Shown here piece by piece: positions 1-7,682 of a stretch of DNA of 64,000 bases. The stretch covers positions 124,001-188,000 of the forward strand of contig CADBZY010000001.1 of NCBI GenBank assembly GCA_902799245.1, read 5' to 3'. Numbering within the stretch: position 1 is the first letter of the stretch; every line of letters starts with the position of its first letter. Source of the stretch: an uncultured Ruminococcus sp. GTDB lineage: Bacteria > Bacillota > Clostridia > Oscillospirales > Acutalibacteraceae. A program made the position numbers and the translations under genes. The notes beneath the pieces were generated by a model, which was not told the origin of the DNA, ran no database searches, and saw nothing but the letters and a program-made list of their open reading frames with translations.

Positions 1-1
1 G

Positions 2-1093
2 ATACCGGGCATTGCGATGACGAAGGGCTTTCAGCATGTTTTTGTCTGTTCCGACCCGGATCTTGTAAAATTCGGCGTTACCGCGAAGGTGACGGATCTG
101 CTGGACGAAGCGGGTATTCCTTACACTGTCTATTCGGGCATCAAGCCCAATCCCACGGTTGAAAACGTGAAGGACGGCGTTAAGGCATTCCGGGATTGCG
201 GTGCGGATTCCATTATCACCATAGGGGGCGGCTCGTCCATGGACACCGCCAAGGCGATTGGCGTTATCATCACCAATCCCGAATTTGAGGACGTGCGCTC
301 GCTCGAAGGCGTCGCTCCCACAAAGAATCACGCTGTGCCGACAATCGCCGTTCCCACCACAGCCGGAACAGCCGCGGAGGTCACGATCAATTACGTTATC
401 ACCGACACCGAGAAGGAACGCAAGTTCGTCTGTGTGGACGAGCATGACATTCCCGAATATGCCGTTGTCGATCCGGACATGATGTCGTCCATGCCCAAGG
501 GGCTCACCGCCGCGACCGGAATGGACGCACTGACGCACGCCATTGAGGGCTACACGACCAAGGCGGCGTGGGAAATGACGGATATGTTCCATCTCGAAGC
601 CATCCGCCTGATTGCAAAGCACCTGCGCGGCGCGGTGCAGAATATTCCCGAAGACCGCGAAGGCATGGCGCTGGCGCAGTACGTGGCAGGCATGGGATTC
701 TCCAACGTCGGTTTAGGAATTGCCCATTCGATAGCCCACACACTCGGCGCGCATTATGACACGCCGCACGGCGTCGCCTGCGCGATGATGCTTCCCATCG
801 TCATGGAATACAATCAGGAATGCACGGGCGAGAAGTACCGCGAGATTGCGCGGGCAATGGGCGTGAAGGGCGTCGATGAAATGACGGTCGAAGAGTACAG
901 AAGGGCAGCGGTTGACGCTGTCAGACAGCTTTCGGCGGACGTCGGAATTCCCGAGAAGAACGAAAAGGTCAGAGAGGAAGATCTCGACTGTCTGGCGCAG
1001 GACGCGTATGACGACGCCTGCCGTCCGGGCAATCCGAGAGATACAAGTGTGGAAGAGCTGAAAGAGCTTTACCGCAGAATTATGGTTGGATAA
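2..1093 (+). CDS. fucO: Iron-containing alcohol dehydrogenase, lactaldehyde reductase (FucO) type; 5' end outside the window
   Basis: Group III (iron-dependent) alcohol dehydrogenase, closest in recalled sequence to lactaldehyde:propanediol oxidoreductase, which reduces L-lactaldehyde to 1,2-propanediol with NADH during fucose or rhamnose fermentation. The dinucleotide-binding GGGSSMDTAKA is present. The metal ligands expected for the family are visible: Asp and His in TGMDALTHAIEGY, and the two His in SIAHTLGAH and DTPHGVACA. The frame is open to the window edge (IPGIA precedes the first Met at 17), and family members start about 25 residues earlier, so the gene is cut off at its 5' end. No fucose or rhamnose pathway gene lies nearby, so the substrate is inferred from similarity; another short-chain aldehyde or alcohol is possible. 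Confidence 0.85.
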   Translation: MPGIAMTKGFQHVFVCSDPDLVKFGVTAKVTDLLDEAGIPYTVYSGIKPNPTVENVKDGVKAFRDCGADSIITIGGGSSMDTAKAIGVIITNPEFEDVRSLEGVAPTKNHAVPTIAVPTTAGTAAEVTINYVITDTEKERKFVCVDEHDIPEYAVVDPDMMSSMPKGLTAATGMDALTHAIEGYTTKAAWEMTDMFHLEAIRLIAKHLRGAVQNIPEDREGMALAQYVAGMGFSNVGLGIAHSIAHTLGAHYDTPHGVACAMMLPIVMEYNQECTGEKYREIARAMGVKGVDEMTVEEYRRAAVDAVRQLSADVGIPEKNEKVREEDLDCLAQDAYDDACRPGNPRDTSVEELKELYRRIMVG

Positions 1094-1125
1094 TCTATTC
1101 AGTCAATAGAATGAGATGGTGAAAA

Positions 1126-1986
1126 ATGAAAAATAAAAAAACGTTTCTGCGCCTGATGGCCTCCATGCTCGCGTTAATGCTGTCACTTTCCGCAATGAGC
1201 GCCTGCGGGGATAAAGAGGACAGCACCGAGGATGAGGACGCGGCTGCCAGACTTCAGGCAATTCTCAGCGACCCGTGGTATTATACCGACGAAACGCCGG
1301 TGGAATTTGACCAGCCGGTGAGCAAGATGTTTAAAAAAGACGGCGGCTTTGAATACGAAAAATCCAAGGCGCAGAAAGTGTTCGGCGGCGACAAGGTCAA
1401 AGTCTCCAAGAGCGAACGCAACACGTTTGTCAAGGAAAACGGCACCGGCGTTTTTGACAAGGCCGCCGGTACAGGCGTGTTCTTAGTGAGCGATCCTGCG
1501 TTTTCGGGAATGAATCATCATGGATTCTACCTCGAGTACACATCTGATAAGGGCAAGAGCTGGAAAATCTGTGAAAGCGCGTATTATACCGATGCTTCTC
1601 CGCAGGAAATAAGAATCTCTGGGAAAAAAGTCTATATTTTTATGCGCTCTGAGCCGTCGAGCAAGTCTTACATTCTTTACTCCGACGATCTGTGTCAAAC
1701 CTTCCGCATTCGCGACGTCATCACGCTTCTGACGGATTACGCGGAGCTGATGTATTTCCATACCGGTGATATGGAAATCATCGACTTTAATGCCGAGGAT
1801 GGCTCCATGACACTCGGATGGTACGATTATGAATATGTGCAGGAAATGGGCGGCGATGCAGTCAGCTTCTTCCTGACCGCTAAATTCAACGGAACCCTCA
1901 CCGAAGGTGTCGTGGAGAGCGCCGATGACGATTACATAAGCAAAACGGCTGAAAAACTGGATAATGAAGGGGAATCGAACGGGTAG
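1126..1986 (+). CDS. Predicted lipoprotein with Asp-box (BNR-like) motifs
   Basis: About 286 residues beginning with a lipoprotein-type signal: basic start, hydrophobic core, and MSAC near residue 26, a loose lipobox. A charged acidic linker follows (DKEDSTEDEDAAA). The middle contains TSDKGKSWKI and, about 50 residues on, YSDDLCQTFRI. Both resemble the SxDxGxxW Asp-box that marks beta-propeller blades in sialidases and related proteins, but only two are visible, so a full propeller is not supported. It starts 32 bp after the dehydrogenase with a weak RBS and is followed by a clear terminator. It probably sits on the outer membrane face; no function is recognised. Confidence 0.65.
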   Translation: MKNKKTFLRLMASMLALMLSLSAMSACGDKEDSTEDEDAAARLQAILSDPWYYTDETPVEFDQPVSKMFKKDGGFEYEKSKAQKVFGGDKVKVSKSERNTFVKENGTGVFDKAAGTGVFLVSDPAFSGMNHHGFYLEYTSDKGKSWKICESAYYTDASPQEIRISGKKVYIFMRSEPSSKSYILYSDDLCQTFRIRDVITLLTDYAELMYFHTGDMEIIDFNAEDGSMTLGWYDYEYVQEMGGDAVSFFLTAKFNGTLTEGVVESADDDYISKTAEKLDNEGESNG

Positions 1987-2012
1987 TTCTTTACTTCTCC
2001 GGTTATAATAAG

Positions 2013-2049
2013 ACGCCGCGCGGGTATGGCAAATCCGCGCGGCGTTTTT
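2013..2049 (+). terminator. Intrinsic terminator after the Asp-box lipoprotein gene
   Basis: An 11-bp perfect GC-rich stem (ACGCCGCGCGG at 2013-2023 pairing with 2035-2045), an 11-nt loop and a run of T. It would end the + strand transcript of the lipoprotein and separates it from the convergent MerR gene. Confidence 0.85.
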
Positions 2050-2132
2050 GTGTGGTGACGTCTGAGCTGGAAGTATGCAGTCCTTTTCTGGTTTCTGCAT
2101 TTCTCTCGAACGATTTATGAATCGGTTGCTGC

Positions 2133-2891
2133 TCACTGATTCTGCTTGTTTTCGCAGTGGAATTCGATTGCCTGCGAGACAAATTCCGCGGTGCCTTCAC
2201 CGGCCGCCTTGTCGATATTGCGCTGCATACTGCCGCCGCCGCTGTAGAAGCGGCCTAATGAAAGAAGTATTTCGTCGGAGCAGGTATAAAAATTCTCTGT
2301 GATGTAATTCTGCAGCTTGATTACGTTCGCCTGAACAGCGTCGTCGGAAGGCTGCAATGAAAGCTGTCTGCCGAATTCGGCAAAAATTTCCATCAGTCCG
2401 ACAGCCAGAATGCGGTTGTCCTCGGCAGTCCTGCCGGCGGACTTAACCTCGTACTCCTTGTATGCCGGGGTTGTCCCCCATGTTGACTTGGCTTGTTCCT
2501 CGTACTCGTCGATCTTTTTTACGTCAAATTCGCTGAAATCCAATTTATTCACTCCCAGTGTTTTGATTCCCTCCGCGAGGGTGATCAGGTTTTCGATGTG
2601 CGTTTTCTTTTTTTGCAGCAGTTCGATCTGACGCTCCAACGCGCTTGTCATGTCAAAGCGGCTGTCGCTCATCATTTCGCTGATTTCTTTGAGCGGAAAT
2701 TCCAGCTCACGGTAGAGCAGAATGATCTGAAGGCGGCGCAGCGCTTCCTCGTTGTAGAGTCGGTAGCCCGCTTGCGTTACTTCCGTCGGACGCAGCAGAC
2801 CAATCCCGTCATAATAACGCAGCGTTCTCACGCTGATGCCTGTCATTCGGCTCACATCGCTGACACTGAGCAGTTTTTGCTTTTTGCACAT
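2133..2891 (-). CDS. MerR family transcriptional regulator with TipAS-like ligand domain
   Basis: The N-terminal winged HTH is plain: LLSVSDVSRMTGISVRTLRY then YDGIGLLRPTEVTQAGYRLY, followed by the dimerisation helix rich in Leu, Glu and Lys. The C-terminal part (about residues 120-250) is helical and resembles the TipAS antibiotic-recognition domain of TipA-type regulators (WGTTPAYKEYEVKSAGRT, then IFAEFGRQLSLQPSDDAVQA). Such proteins bind a small hydrophobic ligand and activate promoters with long spacers. Two Met codons are possible. The second (2891) is preferred because GAAAGGA lies 10 nt upstream of it, while the first (2900) overlaps that site. The target is unknown; no efflux pump is adjacent. 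Confidence 0.85.
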   Translation of the reverse strand: MCKKQKLLSVSDVSRMTGISVRTLRYYDGIGLLRPTEVTQAGYRLYNEEALRRLQIILLYRELEFPLKEISEMMSDSRFDMTSALERQIELLQKKKTHIENLITLAEGIKTLGVNKLDFSEFDVKKIDEYEEQAKSTWGTTPAYKEYEVKSAGRTAEDNRILAVGLMEIFAEFGRQLSLQPSDDAVQANVIKLQNYITENFYTCSDEILLSLGRFYSGGGSMQRNIDKAAGEGTAEFVSQAIEFHCENKQNQ

Positions 2892-2979
2892 CGGAAACAC
2901 ATCCTTTCGCTTTGATTATAAACCCTTACGCCGCGTGAGAGTCAAGTCTTTTTTGTATTTTTTTTCTTAAAGAGCAGAA

Positions 2980-3024
2980 AAACGGCAGCGACGCATGGAA
3001 GCTGTTTCCGTGCCGCTGCCGTTT
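2980..3024 (-). terminator. Long hairpin, probable terminator (reads best on the minus strand)
   Basis: An 11-bp perfect stem (AAACGGCAGCG 2980-2990 / 3014-3024) encloses a further imperfect inner stem. On the minus strand it is followed by a T run, so it could end transcripts coming from the 3392-4294 gene; on the + strand the tail is TTTATTATATTT. Confidence 0.6.
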
Positions 3025-3391
3025 ATTATATTTGATTCAGGAAAAAAAGAGGATGATGTGCGTCGATTGGGGAATATGGGGGGATGTCGATAATTGGTTT
3101 GGCTGGGGCGGCTTCCGGACGTTCCGACAGCACAAAGGGTTGATTCATCGGCTTGGTAGGGCGATTTCTGGAAGTGTTACCTGTCTGTATTCGCCTGCCC
3201 TTTCGATTGTCAGGGGTGGTCTTGTTTGTGGGGTTCGCCCGTCGGTGTTCGCCGAAGGCTGTTGCGCTTCCGGGCTGGTCTTGCTCGGTCGGCAGCGCCT
3301 CCCAGGCCCCTGGCAGGGAGCCTTGCCCCCTGCACCCCATAATTGGCGCTGCGCGCTTTTCTTTATTTTCTTTTCTTTTATTCTTCCTTTT
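3025..3391. other. GC-rich non-coding stretch, possible dispersed intergenic element
   Basis: About 365 bp between a hairpin and the end of the Cys-rich gene. The six-frame ORFs here have unnatural composition (Pro/Arg/Gly-rich on the minus strand, runs of Trp/Gly/Phe on the plus), so I do not call a gene. It contains a compact inverted motif, CCCCTGGCAGGG followed by CTTGCCCCCTG, and G/C-skewed text unlike the neighbours. It ends in a pyrimidine-rich run (3358-3400). From memory, similar GC-rich tails recur between genes in gut Firmicutes, but I cannot show a second copy in this window. Confidence 0.35.
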
Positions 3392-4294
3392 TTAATTTCC
3401 GCATCCGCAACCGCAGCCGCAGTTTCCTGCGCCCGCACTCTGCCCGCGCATCATCTGTGCCTCACTGCAGTGCAGATCTCCTGCTTTCGGCGGGAAGAAT
3501 TCGTCCGCCGGGAAGCTGATCTTCTTGAAAAGCTCGCACGGACTCTCGCTGCCCGAATCTACACAGATCTTATCCGGCATACAGAAATCGTAAACCGGCA
3601 CCAGCATCTGCACCTGTCTCTCCAGCTGAATGATCATGAAGATACCCAGCGTAACTTTGACACCCTTCTCCGCAAGCCTGTGGTCGAAACTCCCCGCGAA
3701 CATTCTCGCCACACGGTTCGGCACGCAGCAGCAGGGATAATGCGATTCGCACACCGGAGCGATCTTAGCTCCCAGGCCTATCGGTTCGGCAATCTGTACG
3801 GTGGCCTTGGGCAGGTTGCCCGCCGGCATGTTCTGCTCGTCGTCGTCGCCGCCCACATAGTCGGAACTGAATACCTTCACGCTGCCTTCACTGCCGTAAA
3901 GAATGGCCTTCTTGTTGTAGACGCAAAGACCTCTCACTTCGCACGACGGACTGATCGGCGACATGCTTACATCTAACTTGACGCAGAAGTAAACGGTAAT
4001 GTCGACGGAATAATATCCTCTGTTGAAGGGAACAGGCTCCGTGTCAATCACTACGTTCACCACGTCGGCAGCCTTAAGCCGCACGCCGAGTGCGTTATTG
4101 ATGACATCCTGATCGCGCTCCACAAAGAAAACCTGCAGGTCTTCCAGGCATTCCCTGTCGCGGCAGGCGTCGTAAACCCTTCCGGCGTTGATGCAGACTG
4201 CCTCCTTGAAGCAGTCGCGTCTGCCGCACTGGGCTGCCCTCTCGCCGAGAGTCTGAGTGTTTCCACCCATGCATTGTGCATTTTTGTCACCCAT
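3392..4294 (-). CDS. Conserved cysteine-rich protein of unknown function, Cys-Gly tail
   Basis: 300 residues with a Cys-rich start (CMGGNTQTLGERAAQCGRRDCF), a core that reads like a folded beta-rich domain (VINVVIDTEPVPFNRGYYSVDITVYF recurs in variants as I recall the family), and a C-terminal CGCGCGCGN tail. No signal peptide or membrane segment is present. GGGAGGA lies 5-6 nt before the ATG. I recognise the family as widespread in spore-forming Clostridia but without a known role. The Cys-Gly tail and a possible late mother-cell promoter (4347-4373) would suit a spore-coat or exosporium-associated protein, which is inference only. It lies 95 bp downstream of the ABC permease on the same strand. 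Confidence 0.6.
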   Translation of the reverse strand: MGDKNAQCMGGNTQTLGERAAQCGRRDCFKEAVCINAGRVYDACRDRECLEDLQVFFVERDQDVINNALGVRLKAADVVNVVIDTEPVPFNRGYYSVDITVYFCVKLDVSMSPISPSCEVRGLCVYNKKAILYGSEGSVKVFSSDYVGGDDDEQNMPAGNLPKATVQIAEPIGLGAKIAPVCESHYPCCCVPNRVARMFAGSFDHRLAEKGVKVTLGIFMIIQLERQVQMLVPVYDFCMPDKICVDSGSESPCELFKKISFPADEFFPPKAGDLHCSEAQMMRGQSAGAGNCGCGCGCGN

Positions 4295-4389
4295 TGAATA
4301 TGTCCTCCCTTTGGATTATTGGAGGTTGATTGATAACCTCGCATTACATAATATGAGGACGATGGGGAAATGTTCTTTCACGGCAGGGA

Positions 4390-5181
4390 TTACGCGGCTA
4401 TATCTCTCTTATTATAGACGACATACGCCGCCACAATGCTGATCACTGTCACGCAAAGACCTATACAGAGAGGAACGGCTTCGATGGAACCGTTGTTGAC
4501 AAATACGTCCGTGGCATTGGAGAAGCTGAACGGGGTGATGTATTTGAGGAATTCCGCCTGCTCTGTGATGCGCGCCACAATATCCAGCACATAAAGCACA
4601 AGCGCTGTGCCGATACCTAAACCGAAGCTGCTTTTCTTGGAGATCGCCGACAAAGCAAGGCAGATGGAAGCAAGCTCTGTCTGTGCCGCGAACTGTGCGG
4701 CGATGTACCAGAGCAGACACTTCATGCTGAGCGATTCGCCGATCATAGCCGCCGAACCGACAAATACGCCGAGGGCGATTATGTCGAAAGCGGCGATTAA
4801 GGTGAGGATGGAGAATAGCTTTCCGGTGACTATTTTGCTGCGGCTGAGAGTGAGCGTGTGCAGGAATTCGGCAGTGTGGCTGCTTTCCTCCTTGGACAGC
4901 GCGGAAATGCCGATCAGCGAAGCGAACATCCCTCCGCCGAGTGCGAAGATGGTTCCGATTTCCGCTCCGAAGAAGCCTTCCAGCGTAGTGATTGCCAGTT
5001 TGTCCATTCCGAATGCCGCCGAGAAGCCGCCCATGGAGGCGAACGCGTCCGACATTTCCGCCATGGAATCGTCGATCATCGGAAAGAGGAATATACAGCC
5101 CGCTGACATCGCCAGCACTCCCACCAGCCAGATCACAAAGCTCATGCGGTTTAATTTCAGTTCGTGTCTATATAAGGTCAT
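4390..5181 (-). CDS. ABC-2 type transporter permease
   Basis: 263 residues with six likely membrane segments: first at residues 14-34, a conserved loop near 80-100 ending in KEESSHTAEFLHTLTLSRSK, then helices to the C-terminus. The sequence KEE..TAEFLHTLPLSR is typical of ABC-2 permeases that work with DrrA-like ATPases. It starts 14 bp after the ATPase gene with AAGGAGGT in the gap, so the two are co-translated partners. The role is export or membrane remodelling of an unknown substrate; LytTR control suggests an antimicrobial peptide or lipid stress response, but this is context inference. Confidence 0.85.
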   Translation of the reverse strand: MTLYRHELKLNRMSFVIWLVGVLAMSAGCIFLFPMIDDSMAEMSDAFASMGGFSAAFGMDKLAITTLEGFFGAEIGTIFALGGGMFASLIGISALSKEESSHTAEFLHTLTLSRSKIVTGKLFSILTLIAAFDIIALGVFVGSAAMIGESLSMKCLLWYIAAQFAAQTELASICLALSAISKKSSFGLGIGTALVLYVLDIVARITEQAEFLKYITPFSFSNATDVFVNNGSIEAVPLCIGLCVTVISIVAAYVVYNKRDIAA

Positions 5182-5195
5182 CTTTTAAAACCTCC

Positions 5196-6071
5196 TTAAT
5201 CATAGTACTGCATAAATACATCCTCGAGCGACGGTTCTTCGATGCTGAGGTCTTTTACTTCCGTGGCGGAAAGCGCTTTCAGCAGGGCGTTCATGTCGCC
5301 GCTGTAAACGAATTCCACACCGTTGTCGGTTGGCGTGACCTTGCTCATCCCTTCAAGCTGCAAAGCGTTGGTACCTTCCACACGGACGAATTTCGCGCCG
5401 GTGTGGGCGAGGTTTTCGATGGTGTCGCAGGCAATCAGCTTGCCTTCGCGGATAATGGCTGCCCTGTGACAGTACTTTCTTACCTCCGAAAGCACATGCG
5501 ACGACAGGAAGCAGGTTGCTCCCTGCCGGTTGTATTCCTTCACCAGCTCGAAGAATTCCGCTTGAATCAGCGGGTCAAGTCCCGATGTCGGCTCGTCGAA
5601 GATAAACAGCTCCGGTTTGTGCTGCATGGCGCAGACGATGCCGACCTTCTTGCGATTGCCGAGTGACAGCTCGTCAATTCGCTTTTTTGTGTCGACCTTG
5701 AGCCGTTCGCAGAGCTTTGCGGCTTCTTCCGCGCAGTTGATTCCGCGGACGTCGGCGGCGAATTTGATTACCTCGCTCACCTTCATGGAGGGATAGAACA
5801 TAGTCTCGGAGGGAATGTAGCCAATGCGTTTCATGATCTCGCGGTGGTCTTTGACAATGTCGCAGCCCAAGATCTCCGCGCTGCCGCTGATGGGCTTGAT
5901 CAGCCCTAACAGACAGCGGATGGTGGTGGATTTCCCCGCGCCGTTCGGCCCGAGAAAGCCGAAGATTTCTCCCTTCGCCACTTCAAAGGTGACGTTTTCG
6001 ATACCGCGGTTTTTTCCGTAGGTTTTGGTCAGGTTCTGAATTGCAATTGCGCAGCTGTTTTCAGCGTTCAC
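5196..6071 (-). CDS. ABC transporter ATP-binding protein
   Basis: 291 residues. Walker A is GPNGAGKST, the signature is LSLGNRKKVG, Walker B is LFIFDEPTSGLDPL and the switch His is in SSHVLSEV. The C-terminal 80 residues form the extra domain seen in DrrA/CcmA-type exporters. Its start overlaps the end of the DUF3021 gene by 11 bp, and the permease follows 14 bp downstream, giving the order LytTR, DUF3021, ATPase, permease in one transcript. The protein supplies ATP-driven power to the permease at the inner face of the membrane. Confidence 0.93.
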   Translation of the reverse strand: MNAENSCAIAIQNLTKTYGKNRGIENVTFEVAKGEIFGFLGPNGAGKSTTIRCLLGLIKPISGSAEILGCDIVKDHREIMKRIGYIPSETMFYPSMKVSEVIKFAADVRGINCAEEAAKLCERLKVDTKKRIDELSLGNRKKVGIVCAMQHKPELFIFDEPTSGLDPLIQAEFFELVKEYNRQGATCFLSSHVLSEVRKYCHRAAIIREGKLIACDTIENLAHTGAKFVRVEGTNALQLEGMSKVTPTDNGVEFVYSGDMNALLKALSATEVKDLSIEEPSLEDVFMQYYD

Positions 6072-6534
6072 GCGAATCTCTCCCTTCGTTTTGTTTGTAA
6101 TGATTCAGCAGCTTGTTGAGCTGCCTGGTATCCAGTTTTCTTTTGACGATATAGCACAGTATCACGCAGACATATGTGAAGATGATATACAGCGCGAAAA
6201 GTGCGGTGACGATCTCGCTTCCTCCGAACCAGTTAAACAGCAGACTGGCGGCGGTGTAGAGGAATGTACACATCAGAATTCCCGCGGCTTCATTTTTGCC
6301 GAAGCGGTCGGATTCGTCAAAGTCCTTGAACAGATAGGTCTGCACATAGCAGATGACGTAATTGGTCAGAACGATCTCCAGCAGCGTGATGATCCTGACG
6401 CTTTGCCTTCCATCGCAGAGCTGCGCGACGCAGCAGAAAAATACCACGCAGAAGAAATACACGCACGCCTTGAAGTCAATGAGGATTTCATTGACAAGCG
6501 CTTTTTTCATGGCTTTTTTGAACTTCTCTTTCAC
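6061..6534 (-). CDS. DUF3021-like four-helix membrane protein
   Basis: 157 residues with four hydrophobic segments (about 22-40, 50-66, 86-103, 112-132) and a basic C-terminal tail. It lies between a LytTR gene (6 bp upstream) and an ABC ATPase (11-bp overlap). DUF3021 proteins are the usual partner of stand-alone LytTR proteins in Firmicutes. In streptococcal LytTR regulatory systems, the membrane protein antagonises the DNA-binding protein. A role as membrane inhibitor of the neighbouring LytTR protein is therefore likely, but rests on the family and not on anything seen here. Confidence 0.8.
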   Translation of the reverse strand: MKEKFKKAMKKALVNEILIDFKACVYFFCVVFFCCVAQLCDGRQSVRIITLLEIVLTNYVICYVQTYLFKDFDESDRFGKNEAAGILMCTFLYTAASLLFNWFGGSEIVTALFALYIIFTYVCVILCYIVKRKLDTRQLNKLLNHYKQNEGRDSRER

Positions 6535-6540
6535 AGATAA

Positions 6541-6981
6541 TCACTCCTCTCTTTTCAGTTTACGGCGGAACGCCTTGGCGTAGCTCCGTGAAATAATGAC
6601 CCGTTCTCCGTTTTCCATCGCAGCGTTGATCCTGCCGCCCGATTCGCTTTTCAGCTCAGAAATGCGGTAGATGTTGAGAATCATGGACTTCGAGCAGCGG
6701 AAGAAACCTTTGTTCGAGTACATCATTTCGAGCGTCTGGAGCGAACACGGCGCCCTGTAAACGCCGTCGGCCGTATACAGATAGGTGGTTCTGTCTACGC
6801 TTTCCGCGTACAGAATGCTTCTGACGGGGAGCATATATTTTGAATCGTCGCTTATGCAAAGGATTTTTTCCTCGTCACCGCTTGCGACGCGGATGACGTC
6901 CTCCACTTCGCGGGTCATTTCGCGAAATTTGATAATAACCTCGTTCTCGCCGCTTTCGATCTGATCCAGCGTGATTTTCAA
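6541..6981 (-). CDS. LytTR domain DNA-binding regulator
   Basis: 146 residues. The C-terminal 100 residues are a LytTR domain: YMLPVRSILYAESVDRTTYL, then GFFRCSKSMILNIYRISEL and the final basic GERVIISRSYAKAFRRKLK. There is no receiver domain, which is typical of LytTR-DUF3021 pairs. The start codon is TTG at 6981, supported by AAGGAAGTG 6 nt upstream; no better ATG exists before the domain. First gene of the operon, with its own promoter preceded by two 9-bp direct repeats, implying autoregulation. Confidence 0.9.
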   Translation of the reverse strand: MKITLDQIESGENEVIIKFREMTREVEDVIRVASGDEEKILCISDDSKYMLPVRSILYAESVDRTTYLYTADGVYRAPCSLQTLEMMYSNKGFFRCSKSMILNIYRISELKSESGGRINAAMENGERVIISRSYAKAFRRKLKREE

Positions 6982-7012
6982 CCGATCACTTCCTTTTGTT
7001 TCTCATGGTTAT

Positions 7013-7076
7013 ATGATACATTTTATTTTTTTCGATTGCAAGCGAATCTGCGCAAGAAGTATTTTTTTCTGCGCAA
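7013..7076 (-). promoter_or_regulatory. LytTR operon promoter with tandem LytTR-type operator
   Basis: On the minus strand: -35 TTGCAA (7036-7041), 17-bp spacer, -10 TATCAT (7013-7018). Directly upstream lie two identical 9-mers TTGCGCAGA (7068-7076 and 7047-7055), 21 bp start to start. Two direct repeats about two helical turns apart, just upstream of the -35, is the arrangement LytTR dimers bind. The TTG start of the LytTR gene is about 25 nt after the expected transcription start. Confidence 0.75.
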
Positions 7077-7132
7077 CTGGCAGGCCGACTGTCGTATAAG
7101 CGCATACACGTAGAAAATAATTGAAATATTGC

Positions 7133-7161
7133 TTGCATTTCGGCACGACAGCCATTATAAT
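7133..7161 (+). promoter_or_regulatory. Sigma-A type promoter for the S26-like / zinc-ribbon genes
   Basis: -35 TTGCAT (7133-7138), 17-bp spacer, -10 TATAAT (7156-7161), about 40 bp before the ATG at 7203. It diverges from the LytTR promoter. Confidence 0.6.
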
Positions 7162-7202
7162 AATAATGTAAATTATACAAAAACAAAAGGAGTTCTGTAA
7201 AA

Positions 7203-7679
7203 ATGATCGCCAGAATTATCAGAGCAATATCCGGTTTACTGCTTGTACTGCAATGTCTCGTGCTGATTGCGTTTTTCGGTGTTCTGCCGCTGCTCGGCTT
7301 TTCGGCCTGTCCCGTAAAGGGAACCAATGCCGACAGCATCTACAAAGACGGCTCTCTTGCTTTTGTGCAGGAGGTATCCGCCAGCGATCTGACTGCCGGC
7401 GATGTCGCGCTTTATTACAGGGGTCGCACAGCGGTCGGTTCAAAGGTGACTGCCAACGATACGGCTGCTTCAAAAATCACCGTCCAGGCGAAGTCGGGCA
7501 GCGCCGCAATTCCCTATTCCAAAATCGCGGGCAAGGGCACAGGCTTTTCCGTGCCGATGCTCGGAAAATACGCCGGCTGGCTCACCGCCGGCAAGGGACT
7601 TCTTTACAGCGTCATTGCGATGGGTATAATGTTCGTTGTGTTTGCGGTCTCAGCGTTCTGCGTGAGGGACAAGGAGTAA
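7203..7679 (+). CDS. Two-TM membrane protein resembling S26 signal peptidase but without catalytic residues
   Basis: 158 residues: an N-terminal membrane helix (about 8-33), an extracytoplasmic domain and a C-terminal helix (133-153). The domain has the flow of SipW-like signal peptidases: GTNADSIYKDGSLAFVQEV, then ASDLTAGDVALYY, then TAVGSKV. In active enzymes the first block is GSMEPT with the catalytic Ser, and the later block carries the Lys or His base. Here Ser is replaced by Thr and the base position reads Gly/Ser. It is therefore probably not a protease. AAAAGGAG precedes the ATG. The zinc-ribbon gene follows 3 bp later. Confidence 0.6.
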   Translation: MIARIIRAISGLLLVLQCLVLIAFFGVLPLLGFSACPVKGTNADSIYKDGSLAFVQEVSASDLTAGDVALYYRGRTAVGSKVTANDTAASKITVQAKSGSAAIPYSKIAGKGTGFSVPMLGKYAGWLTAGKGLLYSVIAMGIMFVVFAVSAFCVRDKE

Positions 7680-7682
7680 GAA

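Noticed and set aside
3032-3976. 314-codon + strand frame overlapping the Cys-rich gene
   Set aside because: Its second half is antisense to a better supported gene and its first half is the GC-rich non-coding stretch with odd composition.
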